From JAEUMW01 sp963734295 (GTDB lineage Bacteria > Pseudomonadota > Gammaproteobacteria > Burkholderiales > JAEUMW01), in assembly GCA_963734295.1 (NCBI GenBank), contig CAVTGS010000012.1, positions 310,001 through 374,000 on the forward strand: DNA of 64,000 bases, given 5' to 3'. The notes beneath the pieces were generated by a model. It was given only the letters and a program-made list of their open reading frames with translations. It had not been told where the DNA came from and did no database searches. Each line of letters begins with the position of its first letter. Positions within the stretch are counted from its first letter, which is position 1. The translations under genes were made by a program, and so were the position numbers. Positions 11,278-19,642 of the stretch are shown here, piece by piece.

Positions 11278-11601
11278 ATGTCCTGGGCCTATCTCTTTCT
11301 TGCCGGCGTGCTCGAGATCGTTTGGGCGATCGGCCTCAAGTACACCGAAGGCTTCACCCGGCTGTGGCCGTCCGTCATCACCATCGCGGTGGCGTGGTTG
11401 AGCTTTTATCTGCTCGCGCTGGCGGTGAAGACGATACCGGTGGGAACCGGCTACGCAATATGGACCGGGATCGGCGCGGCCGGCGTCGCGATCCTGGGCA
11501 TGATTCTCTTCGGTGAGCCGGCAACGACCGGGCGGTTCGTCTTTCTCGCGCTGATCATCGTCGGCATCGTCGGCCTCAAGCTCTCGGGCGGGGCGCCCTG
11601 A
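11278..11601 (+). CDS. sugE: SMR-family efflux protein, SugE/Gdx type
   Basis: A 107-aa protein with four transmembrane helices, the size of small multidrug resistance transporters. The active-site glutamate is in VLEIVWAIGLKY and the GYAIWTGIGAAG block is the SugE/Gdx signature. SugE/Gdx members exchange guanidinium and small quaternary ammonium ions for protons. The ATG at 11278 follows GGAGG. I looked upstream for a guanidine riboswitch and did not find a convincing one. Confidence 0.9.
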   Translation: MSWAYLFLAGVLEIVWAIGLKYTEGFTRLWPSVITIAVAWLSFYLLALAVKTIPVGTGYAIWTGIGAAGVAILGMILFGEPATTGRFVFLALIIVGIVGLKLSGGAP

Positions 11602-11609
11602 GCGCGGCG

Positions 11610-11870
11610 CTAGGCTGCTGCGCGTTCGATCAGGTCGAGGATGCCGGCGATCGTTCCGAGCTGCTCGGGGTCGACGCCTGCGCCAGCGAAATCGATGCCG
11701 TAGGTCTCTTCGAGATAGAGCACGATCTGCAGTATCGCCAGCGAGTCGATGAGGCCCACCGCCATCAACCCGTCCTGGTCGCCGAGACGATCGACGCAGC
11801 GATCCGGCTTCTGGATCGTGCGCAGGAAACGGACGAGGCCGTCGCGGCGCTCTCGCCTCGACCCGGTCAC
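11610..11870 (-). CDS. Acyl/peptidyl carrier protein of an MBOAT-ligase cassette
   Basis: An 86-aa carrier protein. The phosphopantetheine attachment serine is in GLIDSLAIL (about residue 42), followed by the expected LEETYGIDF helix. The GTG start overlaps the stop of the ligase gene (GTGA at 11867-11870), indicating translational coupling. It should carry an acyl or aminoacyl thioester loaded by the adjacent ligase and passed to the MBOAT protein, as DltC does for D-alanine. The real cargo is unknown. Confidence 0.85.
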   Translation of the reverse strand: MTGSRRERRDGLVRFLRTIQKPDRCVDRLGDQDGLMAVGLIDSLAILQIVLYLEETYGIDFAGAGVDPEQLGTIAGILDLIERAAA

Positions 11871-13393
11871 GCGCCGTCCCCTGCGCCGACGATGCGCGGC
11901 AGGTCGAGCTCGGGCCGGTCCATGCACGCGGTCTTCACGGCATCCCGGTTGATCTTGCCGCGCGAAGTCCGCGGGATCGCATCCACGAGCCACCACCGCC
12001 CCGGCATCTTGGTCGCGGCAAGGTGTCTTCGCATCCAGTGGTAAAGCGCCGTGACGGTCTCGTCGCTTCTTTCGTCGAGCACGACGGCCATGCCGACCGA
12101 CTGCCCGTAGATCGGGTCTTCCACGGCGAACGCGCAAACGTCGGTGCTGCGCTCGAAACGCTCGACCACCGCATCGATGTCCGCGGGATAGATCTTCATG
12201 CCGCCCTTGTTGATCTCGTCACGCTCGCGGCCGCGCAACGTCAGCCGACCGCGCTCGTCCACGACGCCGATGTCGCCGGTCATGAACCAGCCGTCGACGA
12301 CGACCCGTTGGGTGAGATCGTCGCGGAGAAAGTAGCCTTTCATGAGCGCAGGCGTGTTGAGCCACACGTAACCGGCCTCACCAGCGGCGCATTGCAGGGA
12401 CTGATCGTGGTGCATCGTCGTCTCGGCGGTACGGAGCACGCGGATCACGGCGCCCCAGCCTTCGCCGATGAGCCCGTCTTCAGCGGCGACGTCCGCGTCC
12501 CGCAGCCCCGCGACCCAACTGCCTGTCTCCGTGATGCCGTAGGCATTGCACACCTGCCGCGTCCCGGTCCACCCGCGAATGTCTTCCCAGACGCGGGCCG
12601 AGAGCGGCGCGGAGCCGCAGTGCACACGCTGCAGCGTTCCTTCCCGCGGCGGTCGCGCCAGTTTCAGGGCAAGGCGCCAGATGGCAGGAACGGAGGACAT
12701 GAAGGTGATGCGGTGATCGTCCACCAGGGTCCCGAGCTGCATGATGAGTTCGGGTCGGAACGGCGGCGTGATGTAGAGGTCCTGGCCGCAGAGCCAGGGA
12801 AAGAGCGCGTTGCAGATCAGGCCGTGCCCGAAGTGTGTGGGAAGCAGGCAGAGCGTACGTCGGAAGGCCGCGGTGCCGAGATGGTCGCGCAGCGACATCC
12901 AGCGCGCGCGGAGCGAACGGTGGGTGTGAACCACGCCCTTGGGATCGCCCGTGGAGCCCGAGGTGAACAGGATCAGCGCATCGTCGTCGAGGCGGGCGCG
13001 CCAAGCGTCGGCTTCCTCCGTTCCGGTGTCCGCGGTCAGCACACAGGTCACCGAGCCCGCGGCGAAGGCGTTCACCACGCTCGCGTCGGTGGCGTCGTCC
13101 ACGACCGCCAACCGCGGGCGGGTGGCTGCGACCAGGTTCTGGATCTCGAACGCCGTGAGGCGCCCGTCGACCGGCACCGCGCACGCGCCGATGCGCCAGA
13201 CGGCGAGCAACTCGGCGAAGAACTCGAGCCGGTTGCCAAACGGAAGAAAAATCCGATCGCCGCGAATCAGCCCGTGGCGCCGCAGGCGGGCGATTCGGCG
13301 GGCGACCTGCCGGGCGATTTCTTGGCGGTCCCAGCGGCGGTTGCCGATGGGTTCGATCAGGTTACCAACGGTGAGGTCTACGTACATGGGCAT
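11867..13393 (-). CDS. Adenylate-forming (AMP-dependent) acyl/aminoacyl ligase
   Basis: A 508-aa ANL-superfamily enzyme. The P-loop is ILFTSGSTGDPKGVVHTH, the ATP-binding motif is NAYGITETGSW, the A7 aspartate is in GWFMTGDIGVVDERGR, and the A10 lysine is in PRTSRGKINRDA. It should activate a carboxylate with ATP and transfer it to the carrier protein encoded immediately downstream. Start ATG 13393 lies 17 bp after the MBOAT stop; an upstream extension in this frame overlaps the MBOAT gene and was rejected. Gene order MBOAT-ligase-carrier parallels dltB-dltA-dltC, but the substrate pocket cannot be read confidently. Confidence 0.88.
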   Translation of the reverse strand: MPMYVDLTVGNLIEPIGNRRWDRQEIARQVARRIARLRRHGLIRGDRIFLPFGNRLEFFAELLAVWRIGACAVPVDGRLTAFEIQNLVAATRPRLAVVDDATDASVVNAFAAGSVTCVLTADTGTEEADAWRARLDDDALILFTSGSTGDPKGVVHTHRSLRARWMSLRDHLGTAAFRRTLCLLPTHFGHGLICNALFPWLCGQDLYITPPFRPELIMQLGTLVDDHRITFMSSVPAIWRLALKLARPPREGTLQRVHCGSAPLSARVWEDIRGWTGTRQVCNAYGITETGSWVAGLRDADVAAEDGLIGEGWGAVIRVLRTAETTMHHDQSLQCAAGEAGYVWLNTPALMKGYFLRDDLTQRVVVDGWFMTGDIGVVDERGRLTLRGRERDEINKGGMKIYPADIDAVVERFERSTDVCAFAVEDPIYGQSVGMAVVLDERSDETVTALYHWMRRHLAATKMPGRWWLVDAIPRTSRGKINRDAVKTACMDRPELDLPRIVGAGDGA

Positions 13394-13410
13394 GTGCTCA
13401 TCGATGAATT

Positions 13411-14874
13411 TCAGGCAAGGCCGAAGAGACTGAGGAAGAATTGCGTCCGCGTGAGAAAGGGCACTTCGGGAAAGTGGTCCCAGATACGGATCATGGCGAA
13501 AAAGGTCCAGACGCCGGCGAGCCGTCCGAGCCGTCGGGCGATGCCCGCGCGCGGTGACTGCGCGCTTCGCCGCTGTTCGCGCCGCATCGAGACGAAGATG
13601 CCGATGGCAAGCAGCAGGCAGTAGAAGAGCCGTGAATGGTGGGACCATACGGCTTCGACGTTCTGCAGCACGAGCACGCCGTGGTCGAGGCCGATGAGGT
13701 GGCAGTACGTGTTGCCCACGACCGCCGCAGCGAACACGGCCGCGAACATGCGCAGTGCCGGCCGCCTGCGGAACCACTTCGCGAACGTGGGCAGAAAGAA
13801 GAAGTCGACCAGTAGCTCCTTGTAGTAGAACTCCAGGCGCGCCCAGAACTGCGACACCGTCTCCGCCAGCAGGGGCTTGTAGGTGTTGCGGAAGATGTTG
13901 AAACCGAACAGGCGGATAACGCCGACGAAGACGTGTCCGAGGATGGCCACCTGGAGCACTCGCCGGACCAGCTCGCAGTAGATGCTGACCCAGGAATCCC
14001 AGAGCGGCGCGTCGCCGCCCTGCGCCAACAGGTGGCCGAAAGGCGGCAGGTTCGCGAGGACGAGACCCCCGAGCGCCCGATTCGCCCAGTTGGGACTGCC
14101 GTAGAGCAGTGCGTGCATGAACGCGAGTGCCACGTACCAGAGGAGCGCGAGCAGGAGCAGCTTGAGGCCGGCGACCTGCGAGCGTGCGAGGGCGTCTTCG
14201 TCCCGGGCTTCGTGCCGGGCGAGGTAGTCCAGTCCCTTGCCGAAGGGGAGAAAGGCGAACCAGCTCGCCTGCAGCGGAAGGAGATAGATCAGGTGGTCGG
14301 AGAAGCGGGTGCCCGCGACCTTGCCGCGCTGGGCGGACAGCAGCAGATATCCGATACGCCAGAGCAGCAGGGGCAGAATCAGCGCCACGCCCAGCAGGAC
14401 GTTTCGCCATCCGGCGCTATCCGGCGAGGTGTTCCAGAGTACCAGGAGGAGGCCCCAGAAGATGCCGTGGAGGGTTATCTGCGGATGACGGCGAATGACA
14501 GCCGGGAGAGCGGCGAAGTGCGCTGCCGCGGCGAAGACGACGCCGAGGAAGGCACACGCCGCGGTGACAGCGACGGCCGAGGCGACGATGTCCATCGACG
14601 ACGGCAGGTCCTCGACGGATGCCGTGACACGGACCAATTGCGATATGCCAACCAGCCCGGCTGCCGTGGCGAGCAGGACCCGTCGCCGGGCGGGTGTGAG
14701 CCAACGCAGTCCTGCGCCCCAGCGCGTTCGCCACCAGGCGATGATGGCGGCATCTTCGTGCCAGCTAACGACACGGCCGGTAAGGATGGGGAACGCGCGG
14801 CCCGGCTCCTGTCCTGTCTGGATCTGGCCGGGCAGCTTGCTTGTCGATGGAATCAAGCGGTTTCCCCTGAGCAC
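13411..14874 (-). CDS. MBOAT-like multi-pass membrane protein (putative O-acyltransferase)
   Basis: About 487 aa with roughly ten hydrophobic segments. The block FWARLEFYYKELLVDFFFLP resembles the FWRRWHIS...DYVYIPL region of DltB/AlgI-type MBOAT enzymes, and a conserved-looking histidine follows in NTYCHLIGLDHG. MBOAT proteins move acyl groups from a carrier or CoA to an extracytoplasmic acceptor. Coupling to a ligase and a carrier supports this role. The GTG start at 14874 is uncertain, since the first 40 residues are polar and internal starts exist. Similarity to characterised members is low. Confidence 0.7.
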   Translation of the reverse strand: MLRGNRLIPSTSKLPGQIQTGQEPGRAFPILTGRVVSWHEDAAIIAWWRTRWGAGLRWLTPARRRVLLATAAGLVGISQLVRVTASVEDLPSSMDIVASAVAVTAACAFLGVVFAAAAHFAALPAVIRRHPQITLHGIFWGLLLVLWNTSPDSAGWRNVLLGVALILPLLLWRIGYLLLSAQRGKVAGTRFSDHLIYLLPLQASWFAFLPFGKGLDYLARHEARDEDALARSQVAGLKLLLLALLWYVALAFMHALLYGSPNWANRALGGLVLANLPPFGHLLAQGGDAPLWDSWVSIYCELVRRVLQVAILGHVFVGVIRLFGFNIFRNTYKPLLAETVSQFWARLEFYYKELLVDFFFLPTFAKWFRRRPALRMFAAVFAAAVVGNTYCHLIGLDHGVLVLQNVEAVWSHHSRLFYCLLLAIGIFVSMRREQRRSAQSPRAGIARRLGRLAGVWTFFAMIRIWDHFPEVPFLTRTQFFLSLFGLA

Positions 14875-15053
14875 CTTGCCACGGTCGTGGCCCGATGGCG
14901 TGCCTGATCAGGCTGTTGGATCCGAAGGGAGCCGAGCGCGGCAGTCGGGCCGCCGCCGGGATCAGGCCGGTGTCGTGTTGCGGCAGGGGGGGATGTTAGC
15001 GTCGCAGCGCGGTTGCGCGAACGCGTCGGCGATGAATGGTCGGCCCTGGTTGG

Positions 15054-15332
15054 TCAGGACCGCTTGGCGTTTTCCAGCGCCTTCTCCGTGATCTCGCGGC
15101 AGAGATGCGATATGCTGGCAGCAAGCGCCTGGTACTCGGCGTGCCTCGCCATGACCGCATCGGTCTTGCCGGCAATCTCGAGGGCATGCTCGAGAAATGC
15201 CTCGTCGAAGTCGTTCAAGAGCTCGCCCCGGTCCACCATGTCCTTCAGCTCGAGCGCCCGCGGCAGCGTGTGTTTCTCGAGCTCGTCCAGCAGCACCTGG
15301 ATGAGGCCGAGATCGCTGGATGGCGAATCCAC
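15054..15332 (-). CDS. Small helical protein, tandem paralogue 1
   Basis: A 92-aa acidic, probably all-helical protein of unknown function. It shares with the next gene upstream the pattern LL..LEK..LPRAL..KD.VDRGE.L.D, an H.EYQ.LA block, and EIT.KALEN near the C-terminus, about half identical overall. No signal peptide, membrane segment, metal site or known domain is visible. It is separated from its paralogue by 26 bp and lies 179 bp upstream of the MBOAT gene on the same strand; that gap shows no recognisable feature. Confidence 0.75.
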   Translation of the reverse strand: MDSPSSDLGLIQVLLDELEKHTLPRALELKDMVDRGELLNDFDEAFLEHALEIAGKTDAVMARHAEYQALAASISHLCREITEKALENAKRS

Positions 15333-15358
15333 GATGTGACGATTGTGGGTTGCAGGGA

Positions 15359-15637
15359 TCAGGCGCCCTTTTCGTTCTCGAGCGCCTTCTGCGTGATTTC
15401 GCTGTAAAGGTTCAGGACTTTGGCAGCGAGCGGCTGGTACTCGGGGTGTCGCTCGATCAGCGGCTTGATCTGGTTGGCGTCGCTCAGCATTTCCTGCAGG
15501 TGTATGAGCTCAAGGTCCTCGAGCCGTTCGCCGCGGTCGACTTTGTCCTTCATCTGGAGCGCGCGCGGCAACCGCTCCTTTTCCAGGCGTTCCAGAAGCA
15601 CCATGGCCAAGCCGGTTAGCTCCGGTGTTCCACTCAT
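15359..15637 (-). CDS. Small helical protein, tandem paralogue 2
   Basis: A 92-aa protein, the paralogue of the gene at 15054-15332, with the same length and the same conserved positions (LPRAL.MKDKVDRGERL, HPEYQPLAAK, EITQKALENEKG). The two probably arose by tandem duplication and then diverged. I do not recognise a family. A leucine/glutamate-rich periodicity suggests a helical bundle or oligomer. It follows NamZ by 37 bp on the minus strand. Confidence 0.75.
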   Translation of the reverse strand: MSGTPELTGLAMVLLERLEKERLPRALQMKDKVDRGERLEDLELIHLQEMLSDANQIKPLIERHPEYQPLAAKVLNLYSEITQKALENEKGA

Positions 15638-15674
15638 TCACAATCTCCAGATCGTTGACTTGCGAAGGCCCACT

Positions 15675-16886
15675 TCAGGGAGCGGGGTACAGTAGGAACG
15701 CTTCGCGCTCGTCGCACCATGACACCTCGTCGGGCGTGGCGAGCGCATCGAGATCGGCGGGCGCAGCAGTTGGATCGTCCACCCACTGGCGCAGCAGGTC
15801 GCTGCCGTTGATGAGATCGATGGCGAGCCGGTCGTGTTCGTATTCATAGGGGAAGTCGCGCCAGAGATCGTAGGCCGGCGAAAGCGCCCGCACCGCTTTC
15901 AGCGCGAGCGCCATCAGCCGCCAGGGCCGGAAAGCCTCGTGATCGTAGCATTGTTCCTCGACGTGAATCTGGATTCCGGCGCAGAGCCTGCTGGCGTGCT
16001 TGTGAAATGTAGGCTCGAACCAGCACTCCCGCAAGTGGCAGCCCTGCATCCAGTGCGGCGCCAGGTCCGACATCGCCGCAACGAGCCGGCGCGCCTCCAG
16101 ATCGGGCGCACCGAAGAGCTCCAGCGGCCGCGTCGTGCCGCGCCCCTCCGAGAGCGTGGTGCCCTCCAGCATTACGGTGCCGGGGTAGCAGCGCGCCATC
16201 CAGAGATTCGGTGCGTTCGGGCTCGGATTGACCCAGACGCGCTCGTCGAGCGGCCAGCCGTAACCCGGCGCAGCCGACGGTTCCCAGCCTTGCATAGCCA
16301 CCACCTCGCACTCCACGTCCAGGCCTAGCAGTTTCACGAGCCATGACGCGAGCTCGCCGAGGGTGAGACCGTGGCGCATCGGCATCGGTCCCGCGCCGAC
16401 GAAGCTCTCCCAGCCCGGACGCAGCCGCAATCCCTCGACCGGGCGGCCGACGGGGTTGGGGCGGTCGAGTATCCAGACCGCCTTGCCGTGCGCCGCGGCG
16501 GCTTCGAGCACGTAGCGCAGCGTCGTGACGAACGTGTAGATGCGGCAACCCAGGTCCTGCAGATCGACGAGCAGCACATCGAAGGTGTCCATCATTGCCG
16601 CGGTCGGGCGCCGCACCTCGCCATACAGGCTGAATACGGGAATCCCGTGCACCGAGTCGTGGTAGTCCGGCGACTCGACCATGTTGTCCTGCTTGTCCCC
16701 GCGCAATCCGTGCTGCGGTCCGAAGGCGGCCACCAGGTCGACGTCGTCCAGCGCCGCGAGCGCATCCAGCGCGTGCGTGAGGTCGCGCGTGACCGACGCC
16801 GGATGGGCCAGCAACGCCAAGCGCCGTCCCAGGAGCGGCCGGCGCAGTTCCCGTTCGTCGAGCAGGCGGTCGATGCCGAACTTCAT
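15675..16886 (-). CDS. namZ: Exo-beta-N-acetylmuramidase NamZ family (DUF1343)
   Basis: A 403-aa DUF1343 protein. Recognisable blocks are GRRLALLAHPASV near the N-terminus, FGPQHGLRGDKQDN, VLLVDLQDLGCRIYTFV, WILDRPNPVGRPVEG and PMRHGLTLGELA. Characterised members remove MurNAc from the non-reducing end of peptidoglycan fragments. No signal peptide is seen with the ATG at 16886, so a cytoplasmic location in cell-wall recycling is suggested. The start overlaps the stop of the DOMON-like gene (ATGA at 16883-16886). The frame runs further upstream but overlaps that gene. Confidence 0.88.
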   Translation of the reverse strand: MKFGIDRLLDERELRRPLLGRRLALLAHPASVTRDLTHALDALAALDDVDLVAAFGPQHGLRGDKQDNMVESPDYHDSVHGIPVFSLYGEVRRPTAAMMDTFDVLLVDLQDLGCRIYTFVTTLRYVLEAAAAHGKAVWILDRPNPVGRPVEGLRLRPGWESFVGAGPMPMRHGLTLGELASWLVKLLGLDVECEVVAMQGWEPSAAPGYGWPLDERVWVNPSPNAPNLWMARCYPGTVMLEGTTLSEGRGTTRPLELFGAPDLEARRLVAAMSDLAPHWMQGCHLRECWFEPTFHKHASRLCAGIQIHVEEQCYDHEAFRPWRLMALALKAVRALSPAYDLWRDFPYEYEHDRLAIDLINGSDLLRQWVDDPTAAPADLDALATPDEVSWCDEREAFLLYPAP

Positions 16887-17476
16887 GGCCTTGCCTCGGC
16901 GGGGGGATCGTTCACGGACTCTCCTCCGGTCGCAGCGAGCTCGAGCGCGAACGCGTCGGGATGATGGAAGTCGGGCTGTCCGGGTGGGTGCCGCAGCGCC
17001 CAATATGAACGCTCGCCCTGTTCATCCTCGACCACCGCCGAGAGGCCGAGTCGCAGCGGTGCGCTCGCGAGCCTTCCCGGGAGACGGTCGAGCCGAATCA
17101 TCGCCTCGAGCTCGAAACGGCCGGCTGCGCGCCGCACGGAGATCGCGGGGGTCGGGTCGAGCTCGAGCACCGTGCCCTCCCGATAGCGCTGGAACGCGTA
17201 AACCGCCCACGCGCCGGAAGGCGCGAAGTTGAGCTCGTAGTACCCGGGGGCATCCGGCGATGCGATGAAGGCTTCGCAGCACGTGTGCTGCCAGAGCCTG
17301 TGTGCGCGCCGGCTTGGTCCGGGCGACGGTATACGAAGGCGATCGACATTGCCGTCGAGTGTGAACGCGAATGCCACTGCTCCGTCCGGTTTTCTCTGCA
17401 CCGCAGCCGATATGGCACGCACGTCACGGCACGGGGTCTTGGGGTGGCAGGTAAGGGCGTTGCCCGAACAGATCAT
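16883..17476 (-). CDS. DOMON-like domain-containing protein
   Basis: About 197 aa, with a beta-rich fold suggested by alternating strands and the family-like block HRLWQHTCCEAFIASP followed by YYELNFAPSGAWAVYAF and YREG. These match a group of proteobacterial DOMON-like proteins of unknown role; DOMON domains elsewhere bind haem or sugars. No signal peptide is evident. The start is uncertain between ATG 17476 and GTG 17524, and neither has a clear ribosome site. It is translationally coupled to namZ through an ATGA overlap. Confidence 0.72.
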   Translation of the reverse strand: MICSGNALTCHPKTPCRDVRAISAAVQRKPDGAVAFAFTLDGNVDRLRIPSPGPSRRAHRLWQHTCCEAFIASPDAPGYYELNFAPSGAWAVYAFQRYREGTVLELDPTPAISVRRAAGRFELEAMIRLDRLPGRLASAPLRLGLSAVVEDEQGERSYWALRHPPGQPDFHHPDAFALELAATGGESVNDPPAEARP

Positions 17477-17631
17477 GAGCTGGACGCGGGGATTCACGGG
17501 GCGACGTGGACCATCAGTTCTCACCGGCAGGTTATCACGAGATCAGCCGGGCGCTGCCCGTGGAAGCCGGGATCGCCAGCGGCACCCGGTCCAAAGAAGC
17601 GCAGTAAACTGTCGCGACTTTGCTCTCCCCC

Positions 17632-19581
17632 ATGACCGACCTCGCCTCCATCTTTTGCGCGACCGGGCCGCTAGCTTCCGCGGTGCCCGGCTATCGGCCT
17701 CGGGCTCAGCAGCTCGAAATGGCCCAGGCAGTGGCACGAACGATCGAATCCCACGGCGTGCTCGTCGCGGAGGCCGGGACCGGCACGGGCAAGACCTTCG
17801 CGTACCTGGTGCCCGCGCTGCTCGCCGGCGGCAAGGTGATCATCTCCACCGGCACCAAGACCCTGCAGGATCAGCTCTTCACCAAGGATCTGCCGATGGT
17901 GCGCGATGCGCTCAAGGTGCCGGTCACGGTCGCGCTGCTGAAGGGCCGCGCGAACTACGTCTGCCATCACTACCTCGAGCGCGCCAAAGCCGAAGGGCGC
18001 TTCACGAGCCGCGACGACGCACGCTTCCTGCCGGTGATCGCCCGCTTCGCCCGCACGACCAAGCGCGGCGACAAGGCCGAATGCTCCGGCGTGCCGGACA
18101 ACGCGGGCATCTGGTCGTGGGTCACGTCGACGCGCGAGAACTGTTTGGGCTCCGAGTGCACGCACTACAAGGAATGCTTCGTGATGGAAGCGCGCCGGCG
18201 CGCGATGGCGGCCGACGTGGTGGTGGTGAACCACCATCTCTTCTTCGCCGACGTCATGCTGCGCGACGAAGGCGCGGCGGAGCTGCTGCCCGCCTGCAAC
18301 ACGGTGATCTTCGACGAAGCGCATCAGCTGCCCGAGACCGCCAGCTTCTTCTTCGGCGAGAGCGTCTCGACTTCGCAGTTGATCGAGCTCGCGCGCGACA
18401 GTCGGCTGGAAGGGGTGGCAAGCGCGCCGGATTTCGCGCCGCAGCTCACCCCCGCGGCGCAGGCCCTCGACAAGGCGGCGCGCGACCTGCGCCTCGCGTT
18501 CGAAAAGCCGGATGGGCGGCTGCCGTTTTCTGCGGTCGAGCGCGACGATCGCTTCAACGTCGCGCTCGTGGTTGCGCTGGAGAAGCTCGCGGCGCTGCGG
18601 ACAATGCTGGAGTCGCAGGCGGCGCGCAGCGAAGGTTTCGAACGCTGCTTCGCCCGCGCGCAGGAGCTCGCGGGGCGTATCGAGCAGTGGCAGAGCGGCT
18701 TCGACGCGGACTACGTGCGCTGGGTCGAGCTCTTCTCCCACTCGCTGCAGTTGAACGCGACGCCGCTCTCGATCGCGGAGGTGTTCAAGCGCCAGCTCGA
18801 AGGTCATCCGCGCGCGTGGATCTTCACCTCGGCCACGCTCTCGGTGCGCGGCGATTTCCGCCACTATACCGACGACATGGGACTCCTGGAGGGTGCGACG
18901 GCCGCCTGGGACAGTCCCTTCGACTACGGGCAGCAGGCGTTGCTCTACGTTCCGGAGAATATGCCCGAGCCCAACAGCGAGGGCTACACGAAGGCGGTGG
19001 TGGCGGCGGCGCTGCCGCTCATTCGCGCCGCCGGCGGACGCACGTTTTGTCTCTTCACCTCGCTGCGGGCGATGCGCGCCGCGCACGACATCCTGAAGGA
19101 AAGGTTCCGGCGCGAAGGGCTCTCCTTTCCGGTTCTGGTGCAGGGCGACGGACCGAAGAACGAGCTGCTGGAACGCTTTCGCAAGCTCGGCAACGCGGTG
19201 CTGCTCGGCAGCCAGAGCTTCTGGGAAGGAGTGGACGTGCGCGGTCCGGCGCTCTCGGTGGTGGTGATCGACCGGCTGCCGTTCGCGCCGCCGGACGATC
19301 CGGTGCTGGCGGCACGCATCGACTGGCTGAACCGGCAGGGACGCAATGCGTTCATGGAGTATCAGGTGCCAGAGGCGGTGATCACGCTCAAGCAGGGCGC
19401 GGGGCGGCTCATCCGCGACGAGACCGACCGCGGGGTGCTCATGATCTGCGACCCGAGGCTCGTCGCGAAGCCGTATGGCAGGCGCATCTGGCAGAGCCTG
19501 CCGCCGATGAAGCGCACGCGCAAGGAAGAGGAGGCGGTGTCGTTCTTCGAGCCGTCGGCGGCGACGCGGCAGGCGCTCTAG
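17632..19581 (+). CDS. DinG/YoaA-type iron-sulphur DNA helicase
   Basis: A 649-aa superfamily 2 (XPD-like) helicase. Walker A is AEAGTGTGKTFAY and the DEAH box is VIFDEAHQL. Four cysteines between them (YVCHHYL, AECSGV, NCLGSEC, KECF) match the [4Fe-4S] cluster of the family. C-terminal motifs LGSQSFWEGVDVRG and QGAGRLIRDE are present. Such helicases unwind DNA 5-prime to 3-prime during repair and clear R-loops or stalled forks. ATG 17632 was preferred to TTG 17620. Length fits YoaA better than the longer DinG, but I leave the symbol blank. Confidence 0.92.
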   Translation: MTDLASIFCATGPLASAVPGYRPRAQQLEMAQAVARTIESHGVLVAEAGTGTGKTFAYLVPALLAGGKVIISTGTKTLQDQLFTKDLPMVRDALKVPVTVALLKGRANYVCHHYLERAKAEGRFTSRDDARFLPVIARFARTTKRGDKAECSGVPDNAGIWSWVTSTRENCLGSECTHYKECFVMEARRRAMAADVVVVNHHLFFADVMLRDEGAAELLPACNTVIFDEAHQLPETASFFFGESVSTSQLIELARDSRLEGVASAPDFAPQLTPAAQALDKAARDLRLAFEKPDGRLPFSAVERDDRFNVALVVALEKLAALRTMLESQAARSEGFERCFARAQELAGRIEQWQSGFDADYVRWVELFSHSLQLNATPLSIAEVFKRQLEGHPRAWIFTSATLSVRGDFRHYTDDMGLLEGATAAWDSPFDYGQQALLYVPENMPEPNSEGYTKAVVAAALPLIRAAGGRTFCLFTSLRAMRAAHDILKERFRREGLSFPVLVQGDGPKNELLERFRKLGNAVLLGSQSFWEGVDVRGPALSVVVIDRLPFAPPDDPVLAARIDWLNRQGRNAFMEYQVPEAVITLKQGAGRLIRDETDRGVLMICDPRLVAKPYGRRIWQSLPPMKRTRKEEEAVSFFEPSAATRQAL

Positions 19582-19642
19582 AGCGGGTTGCGGTCACGAT
19601 CGTCGGCTCGCGCGGCGGCGCGGCGGGACGGGAGGCGGGTCG

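Noticed and set aside
13624..14410. N-terminal extension of the ligase frame up to 14410
   Set aside because: It overlaps the MBOAT coding frame, is low in hydrophobic structure, and the ligase family begins at about 13393.
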